DNA of 64,000 bases from Streptomyces antibioticus (lineage in GTDB: Bacteria > Actinomycetota > Actinomycetes > Streptomycetales > Streptomycetaceae), in the NCBI RefSeq assembly GCF_001514065.1, contig NZ_KQ948430.1, positions 429,816-493,815 of the forward strand. Direction: 5' to 3'. Positions 41,719-49,695 of this stretch are shown here, one piece after another (within the stretch, counting starts at the first letter, position 1; each line of letters starts with the position of its first letter). The position numbers were made by a program, and so were the translations under genes. The notes below the pieces were generated by a model. It was given only the letters and a program-made list of their open reading frames with translations, was not told the DNA's origin and did not search any database.

Positions 41719-43011
41719 TCAGCCCTTCTGTTCCGGTTCTGCGAGCCCCAGGTGGGAGCGCAGGGTGCTGCCCTCGTATTCCGTGCGGAACACCCCGCGC
41801 TCCTGGAGCAGCGGCACCACCCGGTCCACGAACTCGTCGAGGCCGCCGGGGGTGAGGTGCGGTACGAGGATGAAGCCGTCGGCGGCGTCGGCCTGCACGA
41901 ACGCGTCGAGCTCGGCGGCGACCGCCTGCGGGGTGCCGACGAAGGACTGCCGGCCGCCCGCCTCGATGACGGTCTCCCGGATCGACAGCCCCTTCTCCTC
42001 GGCCAGCGCCCGCCACTTCTCCGCGATCGCGACCGTGTCGCCGCGCCGGGTCCGCCCCTGGGTGATCCCGGAGTCCGGCACGGGGTCGAAGTCGGGGAGC
42101 GGTCCGTCGGGGTCGTACGCGGACAGGTCGGCGCCCCAGATCTGCTCCAGAGTGAGCAGCGCCGTCTGCGGGGAGGTCTGCTGGCGCCGGATCTCGGCGG
42201 CCTTCTCCCGGGCGTCGGCGGTGGTGTCGCCGAGGACGACGGAGACGCCGGGCAGGATCTTCAGGTCGCCGTGCGCGCGGCCGTACTTGGCGAGCCGCCG
42301 CTTCACATCGGCGTAGAAGGCCTTCCCCGCCGCCAGTGAGCTCTGCCGCGTGAAGATCACGTCGGCGGTGGACGCCGCGAACTCCCGGCCCTCATCGGAG
42401 TCCCCGGCCTGGATGACGACCGGGTGCCCCTGCGGGGAGCGCGGCACGGTGAACTCGCCGGCGATGTCGAAGTGCCGGCCCCGGTGCGCGAACGGCCGGG
42501 ACACCCCCTCCGGCGTCCAGGAGTCCCACAACTCCCGTGCCGTGGCGACGAATTCGGCGGCCCGGGTGTACCGGTCGGCGCGGTCGAGGAAGCCGCCGCG
42601 CCGGAAGTTCTCGCCGGTGAAGGCGTCGGAGGAGGTCACCACGTTCCAGGCGGCCCGGCCCCCGCTGAGATGGTCGAGGGTGGCCAGCCGGCGGGCCAGC
42701 TCGTACGGCTCGTTGAAGGTCGCGTTGACCGTCGCCGCGAGCCCGAGCCGTTCGGTGACGGCGGCGAGCGCGTTCAGCACGGTGAGGGACTCCGGGCGGC
42801 CGACGACGTCCAGGTCGTGGATGCGGCCCTTGTGTTCGCGCAGCCGCAGCCCTTCCGCGAGGAAGAAGAAGTCGAACAGCCCGCGCTCGGCGGTGCGGGC
42901 GAGGTGCTCGAAGGAGGAGAACTCGATCTGCGACCTCGACCGCGGATCGGCCCATACGGTGGTGTTGTTGACGCCCGGGAAGTGGGCGGCGAGATGGATC
43001 TGTTTCGTCAT
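41719..43011 (-). CDS. LLM-class flavin-dependent monooxygenase (NtaA/SnaA/DszA family)
   Basis: An FMNH2-dependent oxygenase of 430 residues with a bacterial luciferase-like barrel. HLAAHFPGVNNTTVWADP and FDFFFLAEGLRLRE open it; SGGRAAWNVVTSSD, SPQGHPVVIQAGDSDEGRE and LPGVSVVLGDT are family markers. Relatives desulfurise organosulfur compounds or degrade chelators such as NTA. The ATG overlaps the upstream paralogue's stop (ATGA). No flavin reductase is seen in the window, so reduced flavin must come from elsewhere, or from the FAD/NAD(P) protein upstream (inference). Confidence 0.93.
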   Translation of the reverse strand: MTKQIHLAAHFPGVNNTTVWADPRSRSQIEFSSFEHLARTAERGLFDFFFLAEGLRLREHKGRIHDLDVVGRPESLTVLNALAAVTERLGLAATVNATFNEPYELARRLATLDHLSGGRAAWNVVTSSDAFTGENFRRGGFLDRADRYTRAAEFVATARELWDSWTPEGVSRPFAHRGRHFDIAGEFTVPRSPQGHPVVIQAGDSDEGREFAASTADVIFTRQSSLAAGKAFYADVKRRLAKYGRAHGDLKILPGVSVVLGDTTADAREKAAEIRRQQTSPQTALLTLEQIWGADLSAYDPDGPLPDFDPVPDSGITQGRTRRGDTVAIAEKWRALAEEKGLSIRETVIEAGGRQSFVGTPQAVAAELDAFVQADAADGFILVPHLTPGGLDEFVDRVVPLLQERGVFRTEYEGSTLRSHLGLAEPEQKG

Positions 43012-44061
43012 GAGGCGTCCCCCGCGCTTGCGTACTGGTTGGCGGGCCGCGCCAGACCCAGGTGCTCCCGGAGCGTGCTGCCCGGATAGAAGGTGCGGAA
43101 CAGGCCCCGGTGCTGGAGCAGCGGAACCGTGCCGTTGACCAGCCGCTCCAGGTCGCGGCGCGGCGCAGCGGGCGTGAGATGGAAGCCGTCGACGGCACCG
43201 GACCCGTGCCAGGAGGCGATCAGCTCGGCGAGGTCGACGGGCCCGCCCCGGTACAACGGGCCCTGCGCGGTCTGCCGGGGCCCTCCGCCACCATGGCCGG
43301 GCTCGGCCGTGCTCGCCGTCGCCGAGGTCGGCGAGGAGGCTCACGAAGACCCGCAGCTCGTCCGGGTTCCGGCCGAACCGGACGGCTTCCTTGCGGAGTT
43401 GGTCCCGTACGGCACCGGCCTGCGCGGCATTGGCGACCCGCACCAGGGCCACGTCGGCGTACCGGGCGGCGGTGCGCCGGGCGAGCCCCTCGGTCGCGTC
43501 GACGACCCGGACGGGGTGGCCCTGCGGGGGCCGGGGCACGATCGAGGGGCCCTTGACCGAGAACCCCGAGCCCTCGAAGTCGACGTGGTGCAGTTTGTCC
43601 CGGTCGATGAAGCGGCCGGTCGGCACGTCCCGGATCTCGGCGTCGTCCTCCCAGCTGTCCCACAACTTCGCCGCCACGTCGGCCACTTCACCGGCCTCCC
43701 GCCACAGGTCCTCGGCGGGGGCGGCGTGCCGGCGGCCGAAGAGCCGGGCCTCGCCCTCGGTGGTGGAGACTTCGAGCCGCCAGCCCGCCCGGCCCCGGCT
43801 GACCCAGTCGAGGGTGGCGACGGCGGCCTGCACATGGAAGGGCTCGGTGTGCGTGGTGGTGACGGTCGGGACGAGACCGACGCGGTGGGTGGCGGGCGCC
43901 ACCCGCGACAGCACGGACAGCGCGTCGAGCCCGGGCCGGGCGAAGGTGTCGTCGAGCGTCACGAAGTCGAGGACGCCGTGCTCGGCGAGGCGGGCGAGGT
44001 CGACGTAGGAGGCGGCGTCGTACACGGACGGCTGGTCGACGGCGGCGGAGAGATGCAGCAT
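43008..44061 (-). pseudogene. LLM-class flavin monooxygenase interrupted by a frameshift
   Basis: N-terminal frame from ATG 44061 (MLHLSAAVDQPSVYDA) carries SRGRAGWRLEVSTTEGEARL and RPPQGHPVRVVDATEG up to VFVSLLADLGDGEHGRA. Near 43296-43310 the homologous reading moves by one base: PGHGGGGPRQTAQGPLYRGG, then VDLAELIASWHG through GSTLREHLGLARP to a stop at 43008. In the first frame the sequence becomes Arg/Pro-rich junk and fuses into the next gene. Removing one C in the GGCCGAGCCC region restores the family sequence. It is either a real inactivation or an assembly error. Confidence 0.85.
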
Positions 44062-44146
44062 CACAGCACCGGCTCCGGATCCATGACGGTCATGGGCGGG
44101 GTTCCTTCAGAAGTAGTGGTGGGGGGTGTCACCGCAACGGCCGCCG

Positions 44147-45922
44147 TCATGCCGCCGCACGCCCGGCCGGCGCCCCCAGGAACTGCAGCGCCGCCCGCGC
44201 GGTCGCGTCGTTCTGTCGGAAGGCGGGGCCGCCGGTGCGGGGCCGGGTGAAGGCGCCGGGGGTACGGCCGTCGGTGTAGGGGCCGAGCGCGAACCGCCGG
44301 GGGTGCGGCCGGCCGTTCCGGTCGAGGATCCGCCCGTCGGCGGGGTCGACCCGGAGCAGCCCGTCGGGTGTCTCGGCGGCCCCGTCGGCGTGCAGTTCGC
44401 GCAGCAGCGTGTCCCTGGCCCGCCCGACGGTGGGCTCGGGCAGCCGCGCCTCGACCAGCGCCCGCGCCTCGACGAAGGCCCCCGGCACGGTCGCGCTCGT
44501 CGCCCGGAACACCCCGCCCTCGGCGGTGACGCTCATGTCGGCGCCGACGAACTTCAGGACACCGGCCCGCGACAGCGCCAGCAGCTGCCGCAGCCGGGGT
44601 CCGGGCGGCCCGGAGGCCAGATAGCTGAAGAAACCGTGCCACCAGGGCGGGACGCCACCGAGCCGGATCAGCTGCCCGTAGACGGAGAGCAGTCCGAGGA
44701 AGACCGCCAGGTCCGGGCTGTACGACGGATCGTGACGTCTGCTCAGGTCCCGCTCCACGTATCCGCGAAGCCCTTCCTGGAACTCCTCGTACGACCCGTA
44801 CCGCACTCCCTCCAGCGGCCGGTCGAGCGCGGTGAGGTCCAGCCGGTCGGCGGGGTCGGGCACGGCGGACGCCACCAGCGCGTGGATCTCCGCCTCGCCC
44901 TCGGCCGCCGCGTACTTCTCCTCGAAGTCCGCCCAGGCGCCGGAGGTCCGTTCGGGGTGGACGTCGAACAGCCGGTGGTAGTGGGCGAACCCCAGCTCCT
45001 TCTCCACCAGCGGCCACACGTCCCGCCGGAAGTCGAACCCGCCCGGGCGCGCGAGCAGTCGCTCCACCTCGGCGGGCCCGAAGAACCGGGGCAGCGGCGG
45101 GCGTTCGCCGGTCCACTCGTACCCGATCTTCGAGTGGTACGGCACCCCGCGCCGCGAACCGACGTACAGCACCGGCTCCCGTCCCGAGGGCACATAGGTG
45201 TCCCCCTCGTACCGGCCGCCGCGCCCCTCGGTGAGCAGCACCATCAGGTCGACGAAGGCCAGCCCGAAGCCGCGCACGAGGACCGGCTCGCCGGGCGCGA
45301 GCGCGGACAGGTCGCTGTCGGCGGTGAAGTCGGGCGGCAGATGGACGAGGCCGTGCGTCTCGGCGTATGCCGCCAACTCACCCTGATCGGCGTCGAGTTC
45401 GGCATCGAGATGGCCGAGGGCGAGCACCACCAGGTCGGCAAGGAGCGGGCGCGGGCGGCCCTCCAGCCACACCTGCTGACGCCCGTCGCTCGGACCGCTG
45501 ATCCGCAGGGCGCGTCTCGGGTGGTGGTGGACGCGGACGCCGTCGGGCAGCGCCGCCACCGCCTGCTCGTGCACCCAGCGCAGGTAGGCGCCCTGGAGCT
45601 GCCGGTCGGCGAAGGTGGCGCCGTCGATGCCGGCCCACTCGTGCAGGGTGGGCCCGGGGCGCACAGGGCCGTCCATGGTCACCGTCTCGTCGGTGAACAT
45701 GGTGACGTCCTCGGCGTGCGAGTTCATCCACAGCAGCGGGGACTGCGCTTCCCGCCAGATGCGTCCGGCGCCCGGCGGATACGGGTCCACCAGATGGATG
45801 TCGAAACCTTCGTCGGACAGTCCCGAACCGGCGTACAGCTCGGGCGCGTTGGCGGCGATCCGCTCGATGAGACCGGTCCCCCGCGGCCCGGCCCCGACGA
45901 TCACCAGCGTGCCCCGGCTCAT
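44147..45922 (-). CDS. FAD/NAD(P)-binding oxidoreductase
   Basis: A 591-residue flavoprotein of the FAD_NAD(P)-binding 9 group. The dinucleotide fold VIVGAGPRGTG is at residues 7-17; LADLVVLALGHLD and VLVRGFGLAFVDLMVLLTEG follow. Large C-terminal part with SRRHDPSYSPDLAV is typical of this group, whose substrates are poorly known. GGAGGCGGCGCG precedes ATG 45922, and the start overlaps a 41-codon ORF stop (ATGA). Located first in the LLM operon, it may supply or share reducing equivalents (inference). Confidence 0.9.
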   Translation of the reverse strand: MSRGTLVIVGAGPRGTGLIERIAANAPELYAGSGLSDEGFDIHLVDPYPPGAGRIWREAQSPLLWMNSHAEDVTMFTDETVTMDGPVRPGPTLHEWAGIDGATFADRQLQGAYLRWVHEQAVAALPDGVRVHHHPRRALRISGPSDGRQQVWLEGRPRPLLADLVVLALGHLDAELDADQGELAAYAETHGLVHLPPDFTADSDLSALAPGEPVLVRGFGLAFVDLMVLLTEGRGGRYEGDTYVPSGREPVLYVGSRRGVPYHSKIGYEWTGERPPLPRFFGPAEVERLLARPGGFDFRRDVWPLVEKELGFAHYHRLFDVHPERTSGAWADFEEKYAAAEGEAEIHALVASAVPDPADRLDLTALDRPLEGVRYGSYEEFQEGLRGYVERDLSRRHDPSYSPDLAVFLGLLSVYGQLIRLGGVPPWWHGFFSYLASGPPGPRLRQLLALSRAGVLKFVGADMSVTAEGGVFRATSATVPGAFVEARALVEARLPEPTVGRARDTLLRELHADGAAETPDGLLRVDPADGRILDRNGRPHPRRFALGPYTDGRTPGAFTRPRTGGPAFRQNDATARAALQFLGAPAGRAAA

Positions 45923-46044
45923 CGCGCCGCCTCCGAGCCGTGCGCGGACCGGCCGGGACGGTGTTGCGGGACGAGCCGCGGGAAATCCGCGTCCTCGGGT
46001 ATGTCCGGGGCGGCGGTGGCTTTGACGGGGGTGTCGGAGGACAT
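45919..46044 (-). CDS. 41-aa ORF translationally coupled to the FAD protein gene
   Basis: A 41-residue ORF starting at ATG 46044 with CGGAGC 6 nt upstream and ending in TGA that overlaps the next ATG. The sequence is hydrophilic (PDIPEDADFPRLVPQHRPGR in the middle) with no Cys. It could be a coupling peptide, or the remnant N-terminus of a larger enzyme once in this operon. No family is recognised. Confidence 0.5.
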   Translation of the reverse strand: MSSDTPVKATAAPDIPEDADFPRLVPQHRPGRSAHGSEAAR

Positions 46045-46211
46045 GCGAAAGCTCCGTGTGGACGGGCGCCTTCACATACGGCCGAGCCCCTCAGCAGGAC
46101 CGCTCTTCGAGACTACGGGGCGGTTTCCGCTCACTGTCAAGGCTGTCCACACTGTGAGCGGTACGTCTCAGGTCAGTTGACGCACAACCGGATGCCTGTT
46201 CCACTTGGCCC

Positions 46212-46283
46212 ATGCATCCACAGCAGTGGCTGGTCAAGCGCTCCCACATCGACCTCGGTCGCGTGTGGTCCTCTTCCTGTTGA
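46212..46283 (+). CDS. putative sulfur-type leader peptide (23 aa)
   Basis: A 23-codon ORF with the pattern LVKRSHIDLGRVWSSSC-stop. It matches the recurrent actinobacterial leader peptides of the form (S/R)RxHIDLGRV...C that precede sulfur-assimilation operons and sense cysteine through their terminal Cys codon. A rho-independent terminator follows 13 bp after the stop, as in an attenuator. However, no plus-strand gene follows; the sulfur operon here runs the other way. Confidence 0.65.
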   Translation: MHPQQWLVKRSHIDLGRVWSSSC

Positions 46284-46296
46284 GCTGACCCCCTGC

Positions 46297-46324
46297 GCGC
46301 CCCGACGACCGGGGCGCCTTTTGC
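46297..46324 (+). terminator. terminator/attenuator after the leader peptide
   Basis: GCGCCCCG (46297-46304) pairs with CGGGGCGC (46310-46317) over ACGAC, then CTTTTG. It is placed as a transcription attenuator for the leader peptide. Confidence 0.8.
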
Positions 46325-46421
46325 ACATTCCCGTTCTTCTCCTTTCTCGCCTTCACAAGCGCCCTCCCCTCATCCAGCGCTCTTTCTCACTCACAGGACA
46401 ACGCCGTCGCCCAAGGGCTGT

Positions 46422-47585
46422 TCAGCAGTCACACCCACAGTCACAGCCGTCGCAGCAGTTCCCGCAGCAGTCGCAACAGTTGCAGCAGTCGCCGCACCCG
46501 TCGCACTGATTGCACAGCCCTTCCCGCCGCTGCCGGCTCCACGGGTCCTCGAACTCCCCGCAGCACATCTGGCAGGTGCAGGCGAGCCCCATCCACACCG
46601 CACACCCCGCGAGCAGCCCACGCCGGTCCCGGCGGGGCGGCTCCGGAGGCGACGGGACACCCGGACCACCGGGCCCGGTCGGCGCGTACGGATGCGACAT
46701 GACCGCCGTACCGCCTCCGTGCCCGCACGACGACGAACCGAAGGCGCGGTCCACCGATCCGCGCAGCTCATGCACGAGCAGCACGTGCGCCAATTTGGCA
46801 TCGGCGAACTCAACCTCGCGCAACGCCAGCCGAATCCCGTGCACCGCGTCATCGGCGAGCCGTCGCGCCTCCGTCAGCGAGGTCCCCGTGGCCGTCAGCG
46901 GGTTCCAGGCACCCGCCGCGGCGTCGGTCTCCCTGTCCTCCACGGCATCCAGCAGATGCGCGAGCCGCCCGAAGAGCCGCCCGGCCTCGGCGAGCGGTGC
47001 CGCGTTGCCGGGCCGTCCGGCCAGAACGGCCGTGTGCGCGAAGGCGGCGGCGGTCGCGGTCTCGGTCGGTTCGGTGACGGTCAGGATCGGCGTGCCCGGC
47101 CCGGCGAGCGTCTCGATGCCGAGCTGCCGGTCGACCGCGTCGATGAGCACGGCGGTGTCGAACCCGACCGCCGACCCGCTACGGGCCCCCGCCGCACCCC
47201 AGCTCGACGCCACCCGGCGCGCCGCGAGCGCGACCGGCTTGCGGGCCAGCAGCCCGTCCCCGTCGGCGACATGGTCCCGGACCTTGGCCGAGGCGAGCAC
47301 CAGCGAGACGGCGGCGGAGAGCCGCGCCCCCTCGCCATTGGCGACGGACGCGGTACGCATTCCGCGCAAGGGGCAGGGCCCCGCCGTACGCCGTCCACCA
47401 CCGCCCGCCGATGTCTGAGCCTCCGTCAGAACCGATATCAGCAGACCGTCGTAATTGGTGACGATCCGCGCGAACTGCCCGTGGTCCTTGCGCAGCGCGA
47501 GACACAGCCCGCACAAATGCGCCATCCACTGGGTCTTGAGGTGCTCACCGAGCCGATGACGGCAGGGCCTGACGATTCCGAACAT
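46422..47585 (-). CDS. DUF5685 family protein with cysteine-rich C-terminal tail
   Basis: A 387-residue protein whose N-terminus (MFGIVRPCRHRLGEH, then LCGLCLALRKDHGQFAR) matches the actinobacterial DUF5685 family. The middle is helical and Ala-rich. After a Pro/Gly linker and one hydrophobic segment (LLAGCAVWMGLACTC) the last 30 residues hold 15 Cys, in CC and CxC pairs with Asp, Asn and Gly. The tail looks like a metal- or cofactor-binding module, perhaps a metallothionein-like cap. No function is established to my knowledge. Confidence 0.85.
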   Translation of the reverse strand: MFGIVRPCRHRLGEHLKTQWMAHLCGLCLALRKDHGQFARIVTNYDGLLISVLTEAQTSAGGGGRRTAGPCPLRGMRTASVANGEGARLSAAVSLVLASAKVRDHVADGDGLLARKPVALAARRVASSWGAAGARSGSAVGFDTAVLIDAVDRQLGIETLAGPGTPILTVTEPTETATAAAFAHTAVLAGRPGNAAPLAEAGRLFGRLAHLLDAVEDRETDAAAGAWNPLTATGTSLTEARRLADDAVHGIRLALREVEFADAKLAHVLLVHELRGSVDRAFGSSSCGHGGGTAVMSHPYAPTGPGGPGVPSPPEPPRRDRRGLLAGCAVWMGLACTCQMCCGEFEDPWSRQRREGLCNQCDGCGDCCNCCDCCGNCCDGCDCGCDC

Positions 47586-47884
47586 GGCGATCCCCCGTGG
47601 TGCGTACGTCGTTCAGCGGCGGCATCGTACCGATCGCGCCGGCCGCCTCGTTCACCCGTACGCTCCGCGCCTCACCCATACGCCGCGAAGAATCATATTT
47701 CACTCACAGTCAGCAGCCGTATGGGAAACGACCCTTGGGGCACCCGGGCTCTGTACGGATTCGCTGTGCACCAGTACCGTCACAAACCCCCCGCGCGGCG
47801 TCTATCCACTTGGCGCGACGTCCGCATCATGGATGACCATAGGGATGCGGAAAGCAAAACAGACCGCTGTGAGAGGAGGCGTCC
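47586..47884. promoter_or_regulatory. divergent promoter region, DUF5685 / SepF-like
   Basis: 299 bp without a credible gene. The middle is locally AT-richer (around ATCATATTTCACTCACAGTC). AGAGGAGG lies 5 nt before the SepF-like ATG. Confidence 0.4.
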
Positions 47885-48325
47885 ATGGGATCGGTGCGCA
47901 AGGCGAGTGCCTGGCTGGGCCTCGTTGACGACAACGATGACGAGCGTTACTACGACGACGACGGATACTCCGAAGGGACCGAGGCTGGGGATGCCTGGGT
48001 CACCGACCCCCGGGTCAAGGTGGCTTCGGACGTGGCCGAGGAGAAGGGCCGTCGGATCGGGACGGTCACCCCGGACAGCTTCCGGGACGCGCGCGCCATC
48101 GGCGAGCTCTTCCGGGACGGGGTTCCCGTCATCATGAACCTGACGGCGATGGAGGCGGCCGACGCGAAGCGCGTCGTCGACTTCGCGGCCGGCCTGATCT
48201 TCGGACTGCGCGGTTCGATCGAGCGTGTCTCGACCCGCGTGTTCCTGCTGACCCCCGCCAACACGGAGATCGTGAACGGCGACCCGGCCGCGCACCGCAC
48301 GGACGGTTTCTTCAACCAGAGCTGA
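47885..48325 (+). CDS. SepF-like cell division protein
   Basis: A 146-residue SepF-family protein. The N-terminal helix [13 protein letters not shown] is the membrane-targeting type, then an acidic linker ([14 protein letters not shown]), then the SepF domain with [21 protein letters not shown] (in part) and [12 protein letters not shown]. Streptomyces has one SepF beside ftsZ plus SepF-like paralogues; no ftsZ is near here, and the position recalls SflA of S. coelicolor (memory). Such proteins bind FtsZ and influence where sporulation septa form. Confidence 0.88.
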   Translation: MGSVRKASAWLGLVDDNDDERYYDDDGYSEGTEAGDAWVTDPRVKVASDVAEEKGRRIGTVTPDSFRDARAIGELFRDGVPVIMNLTAMEAADAKRVVDFAAGLIFGLRGSIERVSTRVFLLTPANTEIVNGDPAAHRTDGFFNQS

Positions 48326-48350
48326 GGCAGGGCCGCTCACCGGCCCTGCC
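48326..48350. terminator. convergent hairpin after the SepF-like gene
   Basis: GGCAGGGCCG (48326-48335) and CGGCCCTGCC (48341-48350) pair perfectly over CTCAC in the gap between two convergent genes. Confidence 0.75.
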
Positions 48351-48361
48351 CCGCGCAGGGT

Positions 48362-49552
48362 TCACCGGAAGGCATCCAGCCCGGTGAGCGCCTTGCCCAG
48401 TACCAGTTGGTGCATTTCGACGGTCCCCTCGTACGTCAGCACCGACTCCAGATTCGTCGCGTGCCGCATGACGGGGTATTCGAGGGAGATCCCGTTGGCA
48501 CCGAGGACGGTCCGCGAGGTCCGGCAGATCTCGATGGCCTCCCGCACGTTGTTGAGCTTGCCGAAGCTGACCTGCTCGGGACGCAGGCGGCCGGCATCCA
48601 TGCGCCGCCCCAGATGATGGGCGAGCAGAATCCCCTTGTGCAGTTCGACCGCCATGTCGGCGAGCTTGGCCTGGGTCAGCTGGAACCCGCCGATGGGCCG
48701 CCCGAACTGCTCCCGCGTCTTCGCGTACTCGACCGCGGCCTCCAGACAGCTCCGCGCGGCCCCCATCGCGCCCCACACGATCCCGTACCGGGCGTGCGAC
48801 AGACAGCTCAGCGGCCCCTTGAGCCCGACGACCTCCGGCAGCACGGCGTCCGAGGGCAGTCGTACGTCGTCGAGAACGAGCTCACTGGTGACGGACGCCC
48901 GCAGCGACCACTTGTGCTTGATCTCGGGCGCGGAGAACCCGGGCGAGTCCGTCGGCACGACGAACCCCCGCACCCCCTCCTCGGTCTGCGCCCACACCAC
49001 GGCGACGCCCGCGACCGAGCCATTGGTGATCCACATCTTCCGCCCGTTGAGCACCCAGTCGGAGCCGTCGCGCTTCGCGTACGTCCGCATGGACGCGGGG
49101 TCGGACCCGTGGTCGGGCTCGGTCAGCCCGAAGCAGCCGATGACCTCACCGGCCGCCATGCGCGGCAGCCAGGCCTGCTTCTGCTCCTCGCTCCCGAACC
49201 GGTGAATCGCGTACATGGCGAGGGACCCCTGCACGGAGACAAGGGAGCGAATACCGGAGTCGGCGGCTTCGAGCTCCAGACAGGCGAGCCCGTACTGCAC
49301 CGCGCTGGCCCCGGCGCACCCGTACCCGTCCAGTGACATCCCGAGCGCCCCGATCCCGCCGAGTTCCCGGGCGAGCTCCCGAATCCCGGGCAGCTCCCCG
49401 CTCTCGTACCACTCGGCGACATAAGGCAGCACCCGATCCGCGGCCCAGGCCCGCACGGTGTCCCGGACGGCGAGGTCCTCGGGCTCCAGCAGATCATCGA
49501 TACCGAGGGGATCGGCGGGATCGAACGGCGGCAGCTTCGAGGCCCCAGACAT
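48362..49552 (-). CDS. acyl-CoA dehydrogenase (glutaryl-CoA dehydrogenase-like)
   Basis: A FAD-dependent acyl-CoA dehydrogenase of 396 residues. CFGLTEPDHGSDPASM and WVLNGRKMWITNGSVAGVAV are the flavin-binding signatures; REQFGRPIGGFQLTQAKLADM is the substrate helix; the catalytic Glu is in LTYEGTVEMHQLVLGKALTG. The latter and the Arg-rich entry resemble glutaryl-CoA dehydrogenases. ATG 49552 has GGAGGG 7 nt upstream. A perfect palindrome lies 24 bp before the start, suggesting TetR-type control. Confidence 0.93.
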   Translation of the reverse strand: MSGASKLPPFDPADPLGIDDLLEPEDLAVRDTVRAWAADRVLPYVAEWYESGELPGIRELARELGGIGALGMSLDGYGCAGASAVQYGLACLELEAADSGIRSLVSVQGSLAMYAIHRFGSEEQKQAWLPRMAAGEVIGCFGLTEPDHGSDPASMRTYAKRDGSDWVLNGRKMWITNGSVAGVAVVWAQTEEGVRGFVVPTDSPGFSAPEIKHKWSLRASVTSELVLDDVRLPSDAVLPEVVGLKGPLSCLSHARYGIVWGAMGAARSCLEAAVEYAKTREQFGRPIGGFQLTQAKLADMAVELHKGILLAHHLGRRMDAGRLRPEQVSFGKLNNVREAIEICRTSRTVLGANGISLEYPVMRHATNLESVLTYEGTVEMHQLVLGKALTGLDAFR

Positions 49553-49575
49553 GACAACACCCTCCGACACAGAAA

Positions 49576-49590
49576 ACTAGCACCGCTAGT
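49576..49590. promoter_or_regulatory. TetR-like operator before the acyl-CoA dehydrogenase
   Basis: ACTAGC-ACC-GCTAGT is a perfect 6-bp-arm palindrome, of the kind bound by TetR regulators of acyl-CoA metabolism. No such regulator gene is adjacent. Confidence 0.5.
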
Positions 49591-49695
49591 CAGGACTGGT
49601 GCTCGACGTTACCCGCAGCCGCCAACGACGCGAAACCCCCACAGGAAACGCCCACTCTCCAGCCGACAGTCACAGGCGGTGCGCGGGTGGGAGAG

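Noticed and set aside
41719-44064. Single 781-aa double monooxygenase
   Set aside because: The middle is Arg/Pro junk; the true C-terminus of the first enzyme lies in another frame and the second has its own ATGA start. I call a frameshifted gene plus an intact gene.
44065-44101. Ten-codon ORF before the frameshifted monooxygenase
   Set aside because: It could be a coupling peptide, but it is too short and has no good ribosome site.
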